Made by a program: the position numbers and the translations under genes
The notes under the pieces: model-generated
The model's database searches: none
Told to the model about the DNA's origin: nothing
Seen by the model: only the letters and a program-made list of their open reading frames with translations
In this document: positions 11,449 through 22,852 of the stretch, piece by piece
Layout: each line of letters opens with the position of its first letter
How positions within the stretch are numbered: the stretch's first letter is position 1
NCBI GenBank assembly: GCA_030685235.1
Contig: MU839146.1
Location: 62,001-126,000 of the forward strand
Length of the DNA: 64,000 nucleotides
From: Copromyces sp. CBS 386.78
Lineage: Eukaryota; Ascomycota; Sordariomycetes; Sordariales; Sordariaceae
Reading direction: 5' to 3'

Positions 11449-12690
11449 CTTGATAGATGTGGACTGGTTGTCGTTTTGAAAGCTTGAGTGCTCGTTCTAA
11501 AGCGGTGGTCGTATGCGAGTCGTGATCGAATGTTCGGGATGAGGAGGAGGGAAAAGAAGAGAAAGTTTGGCCTGGATTTCCTGGGGCACATATAGAAACC
11601 GGGTGTCCCCATTTTTCGGGGTATTTCCATCCATCGAGAGTTTTGGGTTCGTTAGTCAGAGGAGCATGTTCAGGTGAATGAGAAGTATGTGCTGGCTTAC
11701 CTTGTCATGGTTGTAGTACTGATGAAAAATGCCCGAGAGATAGGCGAGTGTTGGAGGATGGAAACCGAGGTGGAATGGATCAAGGGGTACCACCATCGTC
11801 AACTGTGGATGGAGTCCATGGACTTGAAGAGGTATGTGAAGAGATGGTTTGGACATATCAGCTCTTCAACTTCTGGCTCGGGTCGGAGGCTGACACACCT
11901 CCACGGCTTTGCTGATGAAGCAAGACATAGGTTGACACTCCCACGCACATCTTCCGTCTTGCGTGGAACATATTCAGGACCAAGTAATTGCCGAGGATGA
12001 CTGCTAGACAGCCGTCGCTTGCTGACAAGACAAGACGGGAGTGGATGGTGCGTCAACGCTTTCACCTGAGGAATTGGGAAGTGGCATGGGGACATAGGAA
12101 GAGAAAAGAAAATGGCGACACGGGCACCAACAAGACCCGAATCGATACTTGATGCACAACTTGAAACGCAGAGTGCCAAGAGTGCTTGCTCCGAGTGCGA
12201 TGAAAAATGAGGGTTAAAGCGGGCATGAACGAGCACGAGTAAGAAAATTCTGATCTGGATCACTGTCACGATAGGAAGGCACGACCTACCATATAGCTCC
12301 TGCCTCTTCACACGGCCTTGGTCCCAAACCACGCAGTTCTTCGTTCTTCCTCATCTTATTGCTTATCCACTAGCGTCCGATTTCGCACTGCTATGGATGA
12401 CAACCAAAGTAAGTACGACATTGGGTGCACAATCACCTATTTCTGCGTCAAGTGCATATGAATCAAGTTAAATCCGAACAAACCAGCCAGGATCTGTGGA
12501 ATATCAAGTGCTTCTCTTCACAAACTTCAAACAGGAACGTCAATTTAGAATTCCAGGTATGACTCAAGTTCAAGTCAAGAAAGCCAGGTATTCTACCAGC
12601 GCCCAAAACTCCACGCAATCCTCCATCTAATGCAAACGCTTGGTTATGAACAAAAACAAAGCATCAATTTCTCAAGCCTCAGCAGCCCGC
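11449..12690. other. Intergenic region upstream of the RBR gene
   Basis: A 1.2-kb spacer between two minus-strand genes; it should hold the RBR promoter. A 177-aa minus-strand open frame (about 11799-12332) lacks any domain and is probably chance. A weak spliced small-ORF candidate at 12393-12630 is discussed under findings. Confidence 0.45.
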
Positions 12691-14042
12691 TTAAACCGCC
12701 TCATCCCCACGTCCCCGTCCTCTTCCCACCTCCACCTCCTCATCACTTCCACTGCCACTCCCATCATCCCCCTTCATCCTGTTCCCAGCACCCTCCTTCG
12801 CCATAACATGACTATTACCCTTCCCCTCCTTCTCATTCCCATCCCCCCTCTGTCTCTGACTCTCCACATCCCCCTCTTGTCTCTTCTCTCTCCCCTCTCC
12901 GGGAGCGCACAGAAACATGCCCAAAACAACCGCCTTCCCACCCCCACTAATCGTAACCGCCACCGCGCTCCCCACCTCCCGATAAATATACGCACCACAC
13001 AAACTGCCCACCGCCAACGCCGCCAAGAACGCCACCCGTCTATTCCGTCCCTTATTCTTCCTGACCGACCCAAACAGATTCCTATCAATAACCAGATCCA
13101 GCCAAGCAGCCGTCGCCATGGCGGTGGTAATCTCCGTCATGTTCAGACTCCTGCTCAGCACCACTTGACTCCCCGCCGCGCTCGCCAGCAGCGCTATACA
13201 GATTAGTGTCCTGGTGCCCGTTACCGCGTCCCAGCCTTCCAAGCTGCCCGATTCGAAAAGATCCTTGCCGGGGGTGTTGGTGTGGTGAGACTGGAACTGC
13301 AAGGCGGCGGCGGTGAAGACGAGGCAGGTTTGGATGGTGTTTGTGAGCAAAAGCCAGAGGCGCCGGCGCGGGCCGATGAGGTGCCCTAGTTGGCCTGTTA
13401 ACCAGGCGGAAGCCAGAAAGAAGCCGAGGGAACAGCCGATGTTGGCGGTGATGAACATGGAGGGGTTGAATTGCGGGAGGGCGATGGCGAGCATTAGGAA
13501 GACGGTGTTGCCGGTTTGGTTGGAGGCGAAGGCGTGGAAGTCGGGGAAGGAGACTGCGTCTGTTGGGCGGGCGGGTGTTAGTGAGTTGGTGTTGTTTTTG
13601 AGGATGGTGGTAGATGGGTGGTGGGAACGATGGTGAAGTCGTGAGGAGCAGCAGGTGGGAAAGAAGGGTAAAGGAGGAGAGGATGGAAGCAAAAGGAGAA
13701 GGAGTGGACCTCTAGAGGAAAAGGGAAAAATATCAAGAGAACAAGAGAGAAAGGTAAGGTACCTTGCAACCCAATACAAAACGTCAACAAGACAAGCTGC
13801 ATCTCGGCAAAGTGTGTCGGGCGAACATCCTCATTCAGATATGCCCACGCCCTTGAAGCGAAAGACTGTTCTTCTTGTTGTTGTGACGATGGCTCTTTCG
13901 GTCCAGGTTGCGAGCATGATGAATATTTCGGACCCCCGAACTGAGTAGAACTAATAGTCCGAGTGCTTTCGTCACTATCGCTTGAGATGACCTTCTGCTC
14001 GGTTTCTTTTGGTGGTGGTGGTAGTGGTGGTGATGTTGTCAT
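12691..14042 (-). CDS. DUF1275 (YoaK-type) integral membrane protein
   Basis: Exons 14042-13763 and 13559-12691 (minus strand), 382 aa; the intron GTACCT..CAG (203 nt) joins in frame. After a hydrophilic, Ser/Pro-rich N-terminus comes the DUF1275 core: LNEDVRPTHFAEMQLVLLTF, then DAVSFPDFHAFASNQTGNTVFL, a signature typical of the family (F..F..NQTGN). About six hydrophobic segments follow, including ALPQFNPSMFITANIGCSLG and LICIALLASAAGSQ. The C-terminus after about residue 320 is charged and low-complexity (Gly/Glu/Lys/Asp), presumably cytosolic. Transport substrate and role are unknown for the fungal members. The first ATG in frame is at 14042. Confidence 0.88.
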
Positions 14043-16432
14043 TGTCGACACTCGGGTCTATCGTTCTGTTGATCAACGTTGGGTCGGGAGCCAAGCGTAG
14101 TCCAAGGTGATGAGAGTGAACACCAGACCAGACTAGAGAGGTCGAGAATGGAAAGGAGTCCCTTGTGTCTGTCTAGTTCTAATCGAGTCGAGTCGAGTCG
14201 AGTCAAGTCCAAACAATCAAGGTAAATCCTTTGTAGGGAAACAAGGTACACTAGTGACACGATGAAGATCAAACGATGCTTAAGTAAGTAAGTAAGTAAC
14301 CAACACGGGAAGAAGGAGACGGGAGTGTCAAAGAAGAAAACTCAGATATATACATACTGCAAAAACAAGGTATCACTCGAAACCACACAACAGACCAACG
14401 ACAAACAAACAAGTAATGCCTTCAAGCCATCGTCCATCCAGGATACAGTTCAAGATTTCACCGCTTCTCCTCCATGGTCCCCGACCCGAACCGCCAGTCA
14501 GTCAAGGAAGACCTTTTCCTTGTTCCTTGTTCAAGGAAAGGAAAGGGCTCTTGATCTTGATAGGATAGGCGTGGTACTGTAGTGGCAAACCCTTACCGTA
14601 CCGTACCAAACGGCCGGATGAACGCATCGTAGATCGACCGACACCCGTGTTTGAGAATTTTCACCGGGGCTCAGTGTATCTATCCTATCACCACTGCCAC
14701 CCCTACCCCCCTCGACGATGACAAGACCATGTCTATCTAGCGTCCATGTTGAATGAATGCCGGATATCTGGTATCGTATCAAGAAATAAGACACCTAGGT
14801 GATAATATCGCCGAGTGTCGTTCGTGGATGGGTCTGGCTGATATCTCCCATCCCAGAATCCGAGAACAACACTCACACCCGACGTCCTGCCACTTCATGT
14901 CCCTCCCACCTTCTTTCTCTTCTACCTCCAAGTGTAGCCGTTACGGTGAAGACGAACGATATCGATCGAGAGCCCAGAATTTAGAAAAATGATTGGCACC
15001 CGTACCCGACCCGATGCAGTTCGACACGACTTGAACACTTTCTTGCTCGTCATACATACCGTAGAATGCCAGATGGAAGCCGAGAGAAACCGGATCGGAT
15101 CGGTGAAGGTACCTAGTGAACGTCCACGTGCCAGTGGAATGATGACTTCATCACCCCTAGCGTCTTGTGTGTCCAGACTTTGAGAGACCGAAAGGATGAC
15201 AGGATGGGGTTCGGGAACGGGACGGATCGACGACTTCATCGAACGTTGAAGTGTGGGGCCGGCACCGACTCCCGCGCTTAACTGTGCATCGGACTAGGTA
15301 GGTAGTCGGGCTCCACTGTTGCCGGCAGAAGTGGGTCGGATATCGGGAGGTCCACTTTGGCGGTTATCGGATATCGGCCCGGTGTGAGACGGGATGAACC
15401 GGGCCCCCCCGCAGACCCCACTAACTCCGGGGCCGGAGGGAAAGGAAGGAGGACAGTCACTCTCTTACGCCCCCACGAGAAGAAGTCATGAGCCCCTACT
15501 CAGATTCCCTTCCAGCCATGATACCGTTAATAGTTGAGAGCTTTTGTGGCTCGAACACCCCCCGCCTTCTGATTCCTTTGAAGGTCAAGTGAAAAATGCT
15601 GGTAACGAGGGACGGCTGGGCGAACAAGGGAGATAGATAGATGGATGACCGATAGCCGCCCGACAGCCGACAACAACTTCCGCACCGCAACTCTTTGCTC
15701 TCGACAATTCCACCACCACCATGCAGTGTCCTTGCCCGTACTTGCCCGCCAACATTTTCGACGGCGACCAATGAAAACTGGGCATGCTCTTCACTTACAC
15801 CCGACTTACACGATACCCTGCTCTTTCCCTTTTCGGAAGTCTCTTCTCGAGTCTCACCGCTGGATTCCTGCTTGGTGACGGATTCTGCGCCACCGTCTTC
15901 TATGTAGGCTAGCGGAGGACACAACGTCGGTGAGTATCAAGTAACCAGTCAGTTGAGTTGCTGTTATCAATTCGTGGAAGAGCTCCGTCGAGTCGGGTCG
16001 ATTCTCTGTCTGACCAAGGAGAATGCCGATGGTGGCCGTGAGTTGAAGATGTGGTTATTTGGTGGTAGGCTGATGTGACAAAAGACGAGTGAGAAAGCAA
16101 GCAGTAGAGATTATGGAAGAAAGCAGAATATCACAAGTAAAGAAACAGCAGTCATGGCCCAAAAGTATCGTGAATGATAAACAAGAAACGCTTTGGTATC
16201 CTCCATATGACCATGTTTATAAAAGTGAACTCCGACGCTTTCCACGTTTGCGATAAGTTGCCGAGTTACATACCCTGATCATCAAAAGCCTCCTTTAGAA
16301 TCTTAGAAACCCAAAAAACCCAGGATATAAGAGATTCGATCATGACATAACGCCTGAACCCCGTCTATACTAGTGAAACCCGCTGAATGCTTTTCGTACG
16401 CCCGTTTTGTTTTACCAATTCCAGACAACCAC
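14043..16432. other. Intergenic region
   Basis: A 2.4-kb spacer between two minus-strand genes. Short tandem runs are visible: GTCGA pentamers at about 14183-14204 and AAGT tetramers at about 14281-14299, probably in the leader of the DUF1275 gene. Small frames at 14325-15924 on both strands show no domain or splice evidence, so I call no gene. Confidence 0.5.
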
Positions 16433-17683
16433 TTAGTGAGTGCCGTTGACACCGTTGGAGGAGACACCGTTGGCGGCATCGGCAACAGCGCGCTCAAGGG
16501 CCTCGAGGACATCGGCCTTGAGGTCCTCAGCATCCTCAACACCGCAAGAGAGGCGGACAAGGTCATCGAAGATACCGACGGCCTCACGCTGGGCCTTGGG
16601 AATACCAGCGTGGGTCATGCTTGAGGGGATCTCGCAGAGAGACTCGACACCACCGAGGGACTCGGCAAGAGTGAAGATCTTGGTGTACTGGCAGAACTTC
16701 TCAGCAGCGGCGTGGCCGCCGTGGATACGGAAGCTCAACATGCCACCACCCATGCCGTTGCGGTGCTGCTTGAGAGCAATGGCGCGGTGGGGGTGAGACT
16801 CGAGGCCGGGGTAGTTGACCGAGATGACCAGAGGAGAAGCCTCGAGGGCGTGGGCGACGGCGGTCGCGTTGGTGGTGGCCTCACGGGCACGGAGGTGGAG
16901 CGTCTTGGCTCCACGGTGGGCGAGCCACGAGTCGAAAGCCGAGGGGACGGCGCCGATGGCGTTCTGGAGGAAGGAGAGGCGGGTATAGAGCTCGTCGCTG
17001 TTGAAGGCGGCAACGCCCATGACAACGTCCGAGTGGCCGTTGATGTACTTGGTCACACTGTGGACGACGATATCGGCACCGTGGTCGAGCGGGTTCTGGA
17101 CGTAGGGGCTCAGAAACGTGTTGTCGACCACGACCAGGATGCCACGCTCATGGGCGGCGGTAGCAACCGCGCGGATATCCACAAGGCGGAGGGTAGGATT
17201 GCTAGGGGTCTCGATCCACACGAGCTTGGTGGCATCGGTGATGTGGTCGCGGATGTCAATCTCGATCTCGGGAGTGAAGGTGACCTTGACACCGTGGGCC
17301 TTGGCGACCTGGGTGAAGTATCTGTGGGTGCCACCGTAGACATCCGAGACGGAGATGACGTGGGAGCCAGCAGCGAGCGACTGGAGGATGTTGGCGGTGG
17401 CGGCAGAGCCGGACGAGTAGGCAAGAGCGTACTTGGCGTGCTCGAGAGCAGCAACCATCTTCTCAAAGTTGGCGCGGTTGGGGTTGCTGCTGCGCGAGTA
17501 CTCGAACTCGCCGATGGGCACACCAACGGCCGACTGGGCAAAGGTGGTGGAGAGCGAGATGGCCTCGATCACGGCGCCGGTGGCGGGGTCGTGGGGGGAT
17601 CCCGCATGGACGGCAAGCGTACCAAAGCCATAGACGGGCGAGGGAGCGCGGGGAGGGGTGGTGATGGGGTGGTCGGCAGTCAT
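16433..17683 (-). CDS. cys-16: Cystathionine gamma-lyase (PLP enzyme of transsulfuration)
   Basis: Cleaves cystathionine to cysteine, 2-oxobutyrate and ammonia in the cytosol; orthologue of yeast CYS3, named cys-16 in Neurospora (there cys-3 is a different gene, the bZIP regulator). Single exon, 416 aa from the ATG at 17683; the in-frame extension to 17710 begins with TTG and was not used. Cys/Met-metabolism PLP-family features are in order: YSRSSNPNRANFEKM, the PLP-contacting SSGSAATANILQSL, VYGGTHRYF, ETPSNPTLRLVDI, VVDNTFLSPY, and the Schiff-base lysine K212 in VHSVTKYINGHSD. The AESLGGVESLCE and MTHAGIP segments near the C-terminus are also standard. The N-terminal 20 residues are Pro-rich and the last 15 Asn/Gly-rich. 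Two CYS3-type sites lie upstream. Confidence 0.95.
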   Translation of the reverse strand: MTADHPITTPPRAPSPVYGFGTLAVHAGSPHDPATGAVIEAISLSTTFAQSAVGVPIGEFEYSRSSNPNRANFEKMVAALEHAKYALAYSSGSAATANILQSLAAGSHVISVSDVYGGTHRYFTQVAKAHGVKVTFTPEIEIDIRDHITDATKLVWIETPSNPTLRLVDIRAVATAAHERGILVVVDNTFLSPYVQNPLDHGADIVVHSVTKYINGHSDVVMGVAAFNSDELYTRLSFLQNAIGAVPSAFDSWLAHRGAKTLHLRAREATTNATAVAHALEASPLVISVNYPGLESHPHRAIALKQHRNGMGGGMLSFRIHGGHAAAEKFCQYTKIFTLAESLGGVESLCEIPSSMTHAGIPKAQREAVGIFDDLVRLSCGVEDAEDLKADVLEALERAVADAANGVSSNGVNGTH

Positions 17684-17776
17684 TTTGACGGGGTTGGCGA
17701 TCTTGCTCAATTGGCGCGATTCCGTAGGGCTGTTGAGAGGGTCCGTTTGCGCGTAGTCTGCGGAGATGTCACGGAG

Positions 17777-17786
17777 ATGGCGCCAA
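17777..17786. promoter_or_regulatory. Candidate CYS3 bZIP site (proximal)
   Basis: ATGGCGCCAA matches 9 of 10 positions of the Neurospora CYS3 consensus ATGRYRYCAT, 94 bases upstream of the cystathionine gamma-lyase ATG. CYS3 activates sulfur-acquisition genes on sulfur limitation, which fits this gene; binding itself is inferred. Confidence 0.4.
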
Positions 17787-17917
17787 TTGGTGATCGGTCG
17801 GTCGTCGGTCGGGCGTGGTGGTTGCGGTTTCGGGGCTGGAGATGGAGAGAATGGAGGACTTGTTATGGATTGTGCTTTTTTTTATGGGCCGGCACAATGG
17901 TGCGAAAGACTTTGGCG

Positions 17918-17927
17918 ATGGCGCAAT
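17918..17927. promoter_or_regulatory. Candidate CYS3 bZIP site (distal)
   Basis: ATGGCGCAAT matches 9 of 10 positions of the ATGRYRYCAT consensus, about 235 bases upstream of the cystathionine gamma-lyase ATG and 141 bases from the proximal copy. Confidence 0.35.
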
Positions 17928-20107
17928 TCGAGTTTTTGCCGCGGGTCCACCCACACACTGTTGCTTTATGAGCGACGAGGCTTGGCTCTTTCTGTTAACA
18001 CTTGAAACTAAAATGGAAGTGGAAGCTGCGACTGTGATGCTGACCCAATTGTCGTTTATATATTGTCAATCGTCCTTTTCATTTCGATTTGGACGAAGCG
18101 GTCAAAATGGATCTGACAAAGGTGTGATTGCTCAGCAGGATTGGGTAATCATCAGCACCGTTGGCACCATCGACGAACAACCACACACTTCTAGGCGGCT
18201 GACTATATTGACACTGTTGAATATCCATCAAACCGATACTGGCCGCGCGGAATGCCTTTTCCGACCGGTTGGTCGCAATGCGCTTTCATGGTTTAGGTAA
18301 AGGGCGCGTCTTAACCTCGTCCTAAAGCCCATTTCTGTTACCTTATCTGGTTGTATTGTCGGCTTCTGGCTGGTTAACAACCATCTTGACCGAAACGAAA
18401 AAGTCCACCGTGATCATTTTTCGGGGTCGCACATGGCAGTGCGGATAACAACAAAGAGCGATTGGAAGCCATGGAAACGAAGTGGTAGGACAATGGATGC
18501 GTGGCGTGTGACACGAAGCGGCGAACTGTTGTGTATTTTATCCAATGTCCATGTGTTTTAAGTTCAATATTTCTTGGCGTAAAGTTTATCGCAAACTTGC
18601 GATGGCTGGATGTGAGACGACTGTGCCTGGTGCGAAAAATCAATCAAGACATAAAAACCATTGCGACCTTGTCATTGCAGAACACGGCATGGAAAGTGAT
18701 GACAGAACGAGTCCGAGTCCGTCTCGGCCCTGGGCATCCCAAGTTGAAAGCATATCCGACGTCACGGTCGCCATGATGGCAGATCACTCCATTTGTCGCG
18801 ACCGTTGAACGGGACCTGCTAGACCCGGCAGCGTGGACGTGGGGTAAAATGGTCAGATCAGATCCTCGAACATCTTGGGGCAGGGATAGGATCTTAATCA
18901 TGGGCGATATGTACATCCAAGATCTGCAATTGGCATTCCTGTCGGGTTCCTGCTGAAGTTGTCGCGAAAACAGGGCGAGGGGGATTGTCGAGTCAATATT
19001 TGTATCTCAACCCGAATGATATCTCGTCGGCCGAGAAAATGTTCCCGATTCTCACACCCTCATCACCTGTTTTTAGCCAAAAGGTGGGTGGATCCACTTG
19101 GGTTTGAGGTGAACCTATCGCAACATTATCTCACAAGGGGAAATCGGAACATTGAATAACCTCACAGAGAGAGGGACAGCACGTGTGTCTCATCCGATGC
19201 TTCTATTTTGGGGTAATTGCAGGAGCGCAATCCGTGCGTCATGACACTTTTTGACAAGGCCTTCAACAGCTTCAGACAGGCTCAAAAGACCTCCCGCCTC
19301 ATCTACCTTAGGTAGACATGTCACTGCTCGTTAAGAATGCAAGGACGGCCCATGGGGTGGAGAGTCGGGTCCCGGGAAACTGGTCGAACCCGTAGTGGAA
19401 ACATATAAAATAATTGACGCGATTCACAAGTCCTCACAGGCTCACAGCAACCCGACATGTTGTCGATCCCCTTGCTGACATTCCGGCTCTTTGCACAAGC
19501 AGTCAGCATTGGATTGTGAACATGGGATGGACCGGATGCAAAGTTCCCACGAGCCGCTTACCCTTTGCGAGTTGGTCTGAGACGGGTGGCGGCGCCTGAG
19601 CCAGTGGTTGTGGTTGTTCATGTCTCTTCTCGCTTGTTGTTACCAGTGATGGTGATAGTTGTAGTCACCGTTGGAAGTTGCCTGCCAGGACTGCATACCG
19701 CCTGGAGGCTTCATTCCGTAGGCCTCCCTTTCAGTGGCCCTACAGGCGGCAGGCATTCCCCGTGCTTCTTGGACAAATGATGGTCGTTCCTCCCTGCGCT
19801 CCACAAGAAACGGCCCCACTCGGATCCGGTTCAGTTGGGAATGGCATCACTTGATTGGCCTGACCAGAACGGGGTAGCGACGGGGGAATTTGACGGGGAC
19901 TTTATGCGTCGTCACCGTCAGTCAGTTATTATTCAAATCCCAATAACATCCTCCTAACACTGTCGTCTCTCTGTCTGTCATCTCAATCCCAGGCCGACCA
20001 CCCTAATATGGAACCCCGGTAACATATAAACCGCCACCAAAGGCCGTAACACGAGCAACGTATCGATACCTTACCTACCTTATACAACAAGCAAATAAAA
20101 CACCGAG

Positions 20108-21709
20108 ATGCCTCCGCGCCGTTCCCACAAAAAGTCGAGGGCGGGTTGCCGCCGTTGCAAGTCGAGAAAGATCAAGGTGTGTGTGACAGACCAGTACAGC
20201 CACAGACATAGACATACCTGACCCTTCCAGTGCGATGAGGTGCATCCTCGCTGCGGCAACTGCGTCAAGCACGGCGTCCCTTGCGACTTTGAACATCCCG
20301 AAATCATCCCCGAGCTTCAAGCTGCCGCCCAAGCTGCTTCAGCATCCAGTCCATCGAGTGCCGGAACCCCCTACACTCCCGCCTATTCTCCCGGCGCCGA
20401 GTCCGTGTCGAATGCGTCAAGAACCTCGCGCCTCCAACGAGAACCGCCCCTATGCCGCTCACCACCCTCACAAGCTCTCTCGACAACTACTCCGGCCGCC
20501 CACCGAATGCTCGAGCTGAGGTTGATGCATCAGTACACGGCCATGACATGCAAGACGTTTACCTTCACCGCCCCTGTGACGGAGGACATATGGAAGATCA
20601 CCGTGCCAGGCATGGCCTTTTCAGGCTCTCAACACCTCACAGATGCCATCCTGGCCGTCGCCGCCCTACACCTGCGGAGTCAATCACCCAACGACAAAGA
20701 ACTAGTCCGTGCTTCGCACGCATACATGGCGGCCTCCCTCGCCGAGTACAGCGCAACCCTCACCAAGGGCATCGACAGCACCAACGCCGAATCCCTCTTC
20801 CTAACCGCCTCCCTCATTGCCTTCCAATCAACAGCCACCCGCGTCTTCATGAAAGACGAACTAACCCTGGCTCAAGCAACCGGGAACTACCCCGAGGACT
20901 TCAATAAGCAGGGCCGATACACAGCAGCCGGCTGCTACTCCATCCCCTTCTCGTGGTTCCACTCCTTCCAGGGCGTCAAAGCCGTCACTGCCGCCTCCTG
21001 GCAATGGCTACGAAACAGCCCCGTAGTAACAGAGGTGATCAACTCCCAAGCTGTTTTGCAGCTCGACTTCGCAACCAACCGCCAAACTTTCTTCGGCCAT
21101 CTCATGGATGGGTTGAATGAGGAATTGGAAGAAATGGCCAACCCCTCAGAAGTACACCCTGATTCACCCGGCCAACCTTTCCAGCAGCGCCGAGCGCCTG
21201 CCTCTCCAGAACTGGTAACAAGCACCCGGCAAGCATACCAGCACGCCGTCGCCGTACTCAACTGGGCGCATAAGATCCCTCACAAGGGCGCGCCGCTAGC
21301 ATTCCCAGCAACCGTATCGAAGCGCTACATTGAAATGCTGGAAGAGCGACGTCCTCGCGCTCTGGCCATCTTGGCGTGCTTCTTTGCCCTCCTGAAATCC
21401 CTCGACTCAATCTGGTGGCTGCACGGCATGGCCCGTCGGGAGGTTTTGGGCGTGGTATCCCTTTTCAACAGCGACTTCTTCGGCCCCGAGGCCTACAGCA
21501 AGTGGTGGCCGCACCTGGAATGGGCGATGCGGATCGCGCTGTACGAGACGTCGGACGGAAGCCCGACGATACCACCCGAGGTGTGGGGAGCTGATTGGTA
21601 CGCGGAGGAACAGGCGCTGGAGAGCCAGGGTGGGAACTATTATCGGCATATCGAGTTGCTGAGCCAGATGACGAATCCGACAAGGAGCATTCCTGTTGTT
21701 CCCGAGTGA
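20108..21709 (+). CDS. Zn2Cys6 fungal transcription factor (Upc2/Ecm22-like architecture)
   Basis: Exons 20108-20176 and 20231-21709, 515 aa; the 54-nt intron (GTGTGT..CAG) splits the zinc cluster, a common position in this family. The N-terminus RRSHKKSRAGC leads into C14-x2-C17-x6-C24-x6-C31-x2-C34-x6-C41, a complete binuclear cluster that binds DNA. A Pro/Ser-rich linker follows, then a regulatory region with LRLMHQYTAMTCKTFT, VPGMAFSGSQHLTDAILAVAALHL and a helical C-terminal half, the layout of sterol/lipid-uptake-type C6 regulators such as Upc2. The target genes cannot be told from sequence; the divergent cystathionine gamma-lyase 2.4 kb away is not evidence of a link. Nuclear location is inferred from the family. 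Confidence 0.9.
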
Positions 21710-22852
21710 GCAAGCCATCTATAAGAGGGAACATGAAGGTGGGATATTAAAGATCAAAACGAGGAGAGGAAACCCGAGAAAGAGAGAAACATACTCAGAG
21801 GGACCACCGTTGGTAGGTTGGTCCCTTTAAATGGGCTTCCGGAAATACGAATACGATCAGAGTGGGACACTGGCTGATCCACGCACAGGGCGGCGGGCGG
21901 CGGGCGTCGTCGGACGCAGACACCCAAATGCCGCGCCTATCAAATATGGCGAACCGACAGCCGATGGGAGGAGGGCAACCATACGTGGCTCCCCCTCCTA
22001 CCTCAGACACTTTGCCAATGTCAGCCACTTCAACACCGCTGACAAGACATTGCCAGGATGGAAGAGGAACTCGAGCACGACCTGGAGAAAGATTGCAAAC
22101 AACATCATTACATGATTTTTATTTTTATCATAGCAGAGGCGTCGAGGGGGAATTCTTTACTATACTGTATAAAGGGGACGACACATGGAAGAGTCCCAAA
22201 AGGGGGTGATGTACCCCGGGGGTGGGGGGGTTCTGGAAAGTTGGATGATACCCTTTTGCGAAGAGACGGATTGGAGAACTTTATGAACTTTTGGATTTCT
22301 GGTTTGGACATTGACAGGATACGGGATCGGATCTGGATTCAGTCAAGTCAGATGTGATGTGAATACTCTACTCTACTCTGCGGGTGGTTGGAGATGTACC
22401 CTACCGTGGCGCTTAAATATAGGTGATCTTAGCTCAGCGGTAAAATTCAGGAATGAGATTTCGTATTGATAAGTTAGACTAGTTCTGTTTTGGGCTCCAA
22501 GGGATTGGTGTAGGTAGGCAGGTACACATGGAATGAATGGTAATGCGGTGAATGCAATGAATTGCAATTACGCTATATTCTATACACCAGCTATATGATA
22601 TATAAAACAACGCCATGGCCCATTCACCATTCACCATTCTCCCCTCTTCCCTCCCGTCCCTCCTGGTTTCGAAAGTCCTTTTTAAGCCAAATTATACATG
22701 ATGTGATACTTGTGATGCAAAAAAACAAAAAACGCCATAGCTATGCAATGCTAGTTTTCATATGGTAAAAGTACTTTGGGTATGTGTAAAACGCAGAACG
22801 AGCACGGCATAAAAAAACAATGTAATCACAACGCATGCATGCCTCGCAACCC
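21710..22852. other. Intergenic region between convergent genes
   Basis: No gene is supported. It holds the 3' flanks of the Zn2Cys6 gene and of the convergent KAR9-like gene. A tRNA-like D-arm sequence near 22430 has no matching anticodon or T-arm (see rejected items). Confidence 0.5.

Larger units (their letters stand above)
17684..20107. other. Divergent promoter region, cystathionine gamma-lyase / Zn2Cys6 regulator
   Basis: A 2.4-kb spacer with minus- and plus-strand genes reading away from it. The left end holds two CYS3-like sites (separate entries). The right end, about 19900-20107, is the leader of the transcription-factor gene. Frames at 18374-18916 and 19321-19780 are short and overlapping on opposite strands; none has a recognisable domain. 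Confidence 0.5.

Noticed and set aside
11799..12332. A 177-codon minus-strand frame
   Set aside because: No domain, no conserved-looking motif, and it lies in the likely promoter of the RBR gene.
16712..17971. A 419-codon plus-strand open frame covering the cystathionine gamma-lyase gene
   Set aside because: It is an antisense shadow produced by the strong C-ending codon bias of the real gene; its composition (Gly/Asp/Val-rich) has no domain.
19375..19400. Minus-strand GGTTCGACC, a possible tRNA B box
   Set aside because: The flanking bases cannot form a T stem and there is no A box at the right distance.
22425..22470. tRNA-like sequence resembling a D-arm (TTAGCTCAGCGGTAAA)
   Set aside because: No anticodon stem, T-loop (GTTCGA) or acceptor pairing follows; at most a chance match or a tRNA fragment.
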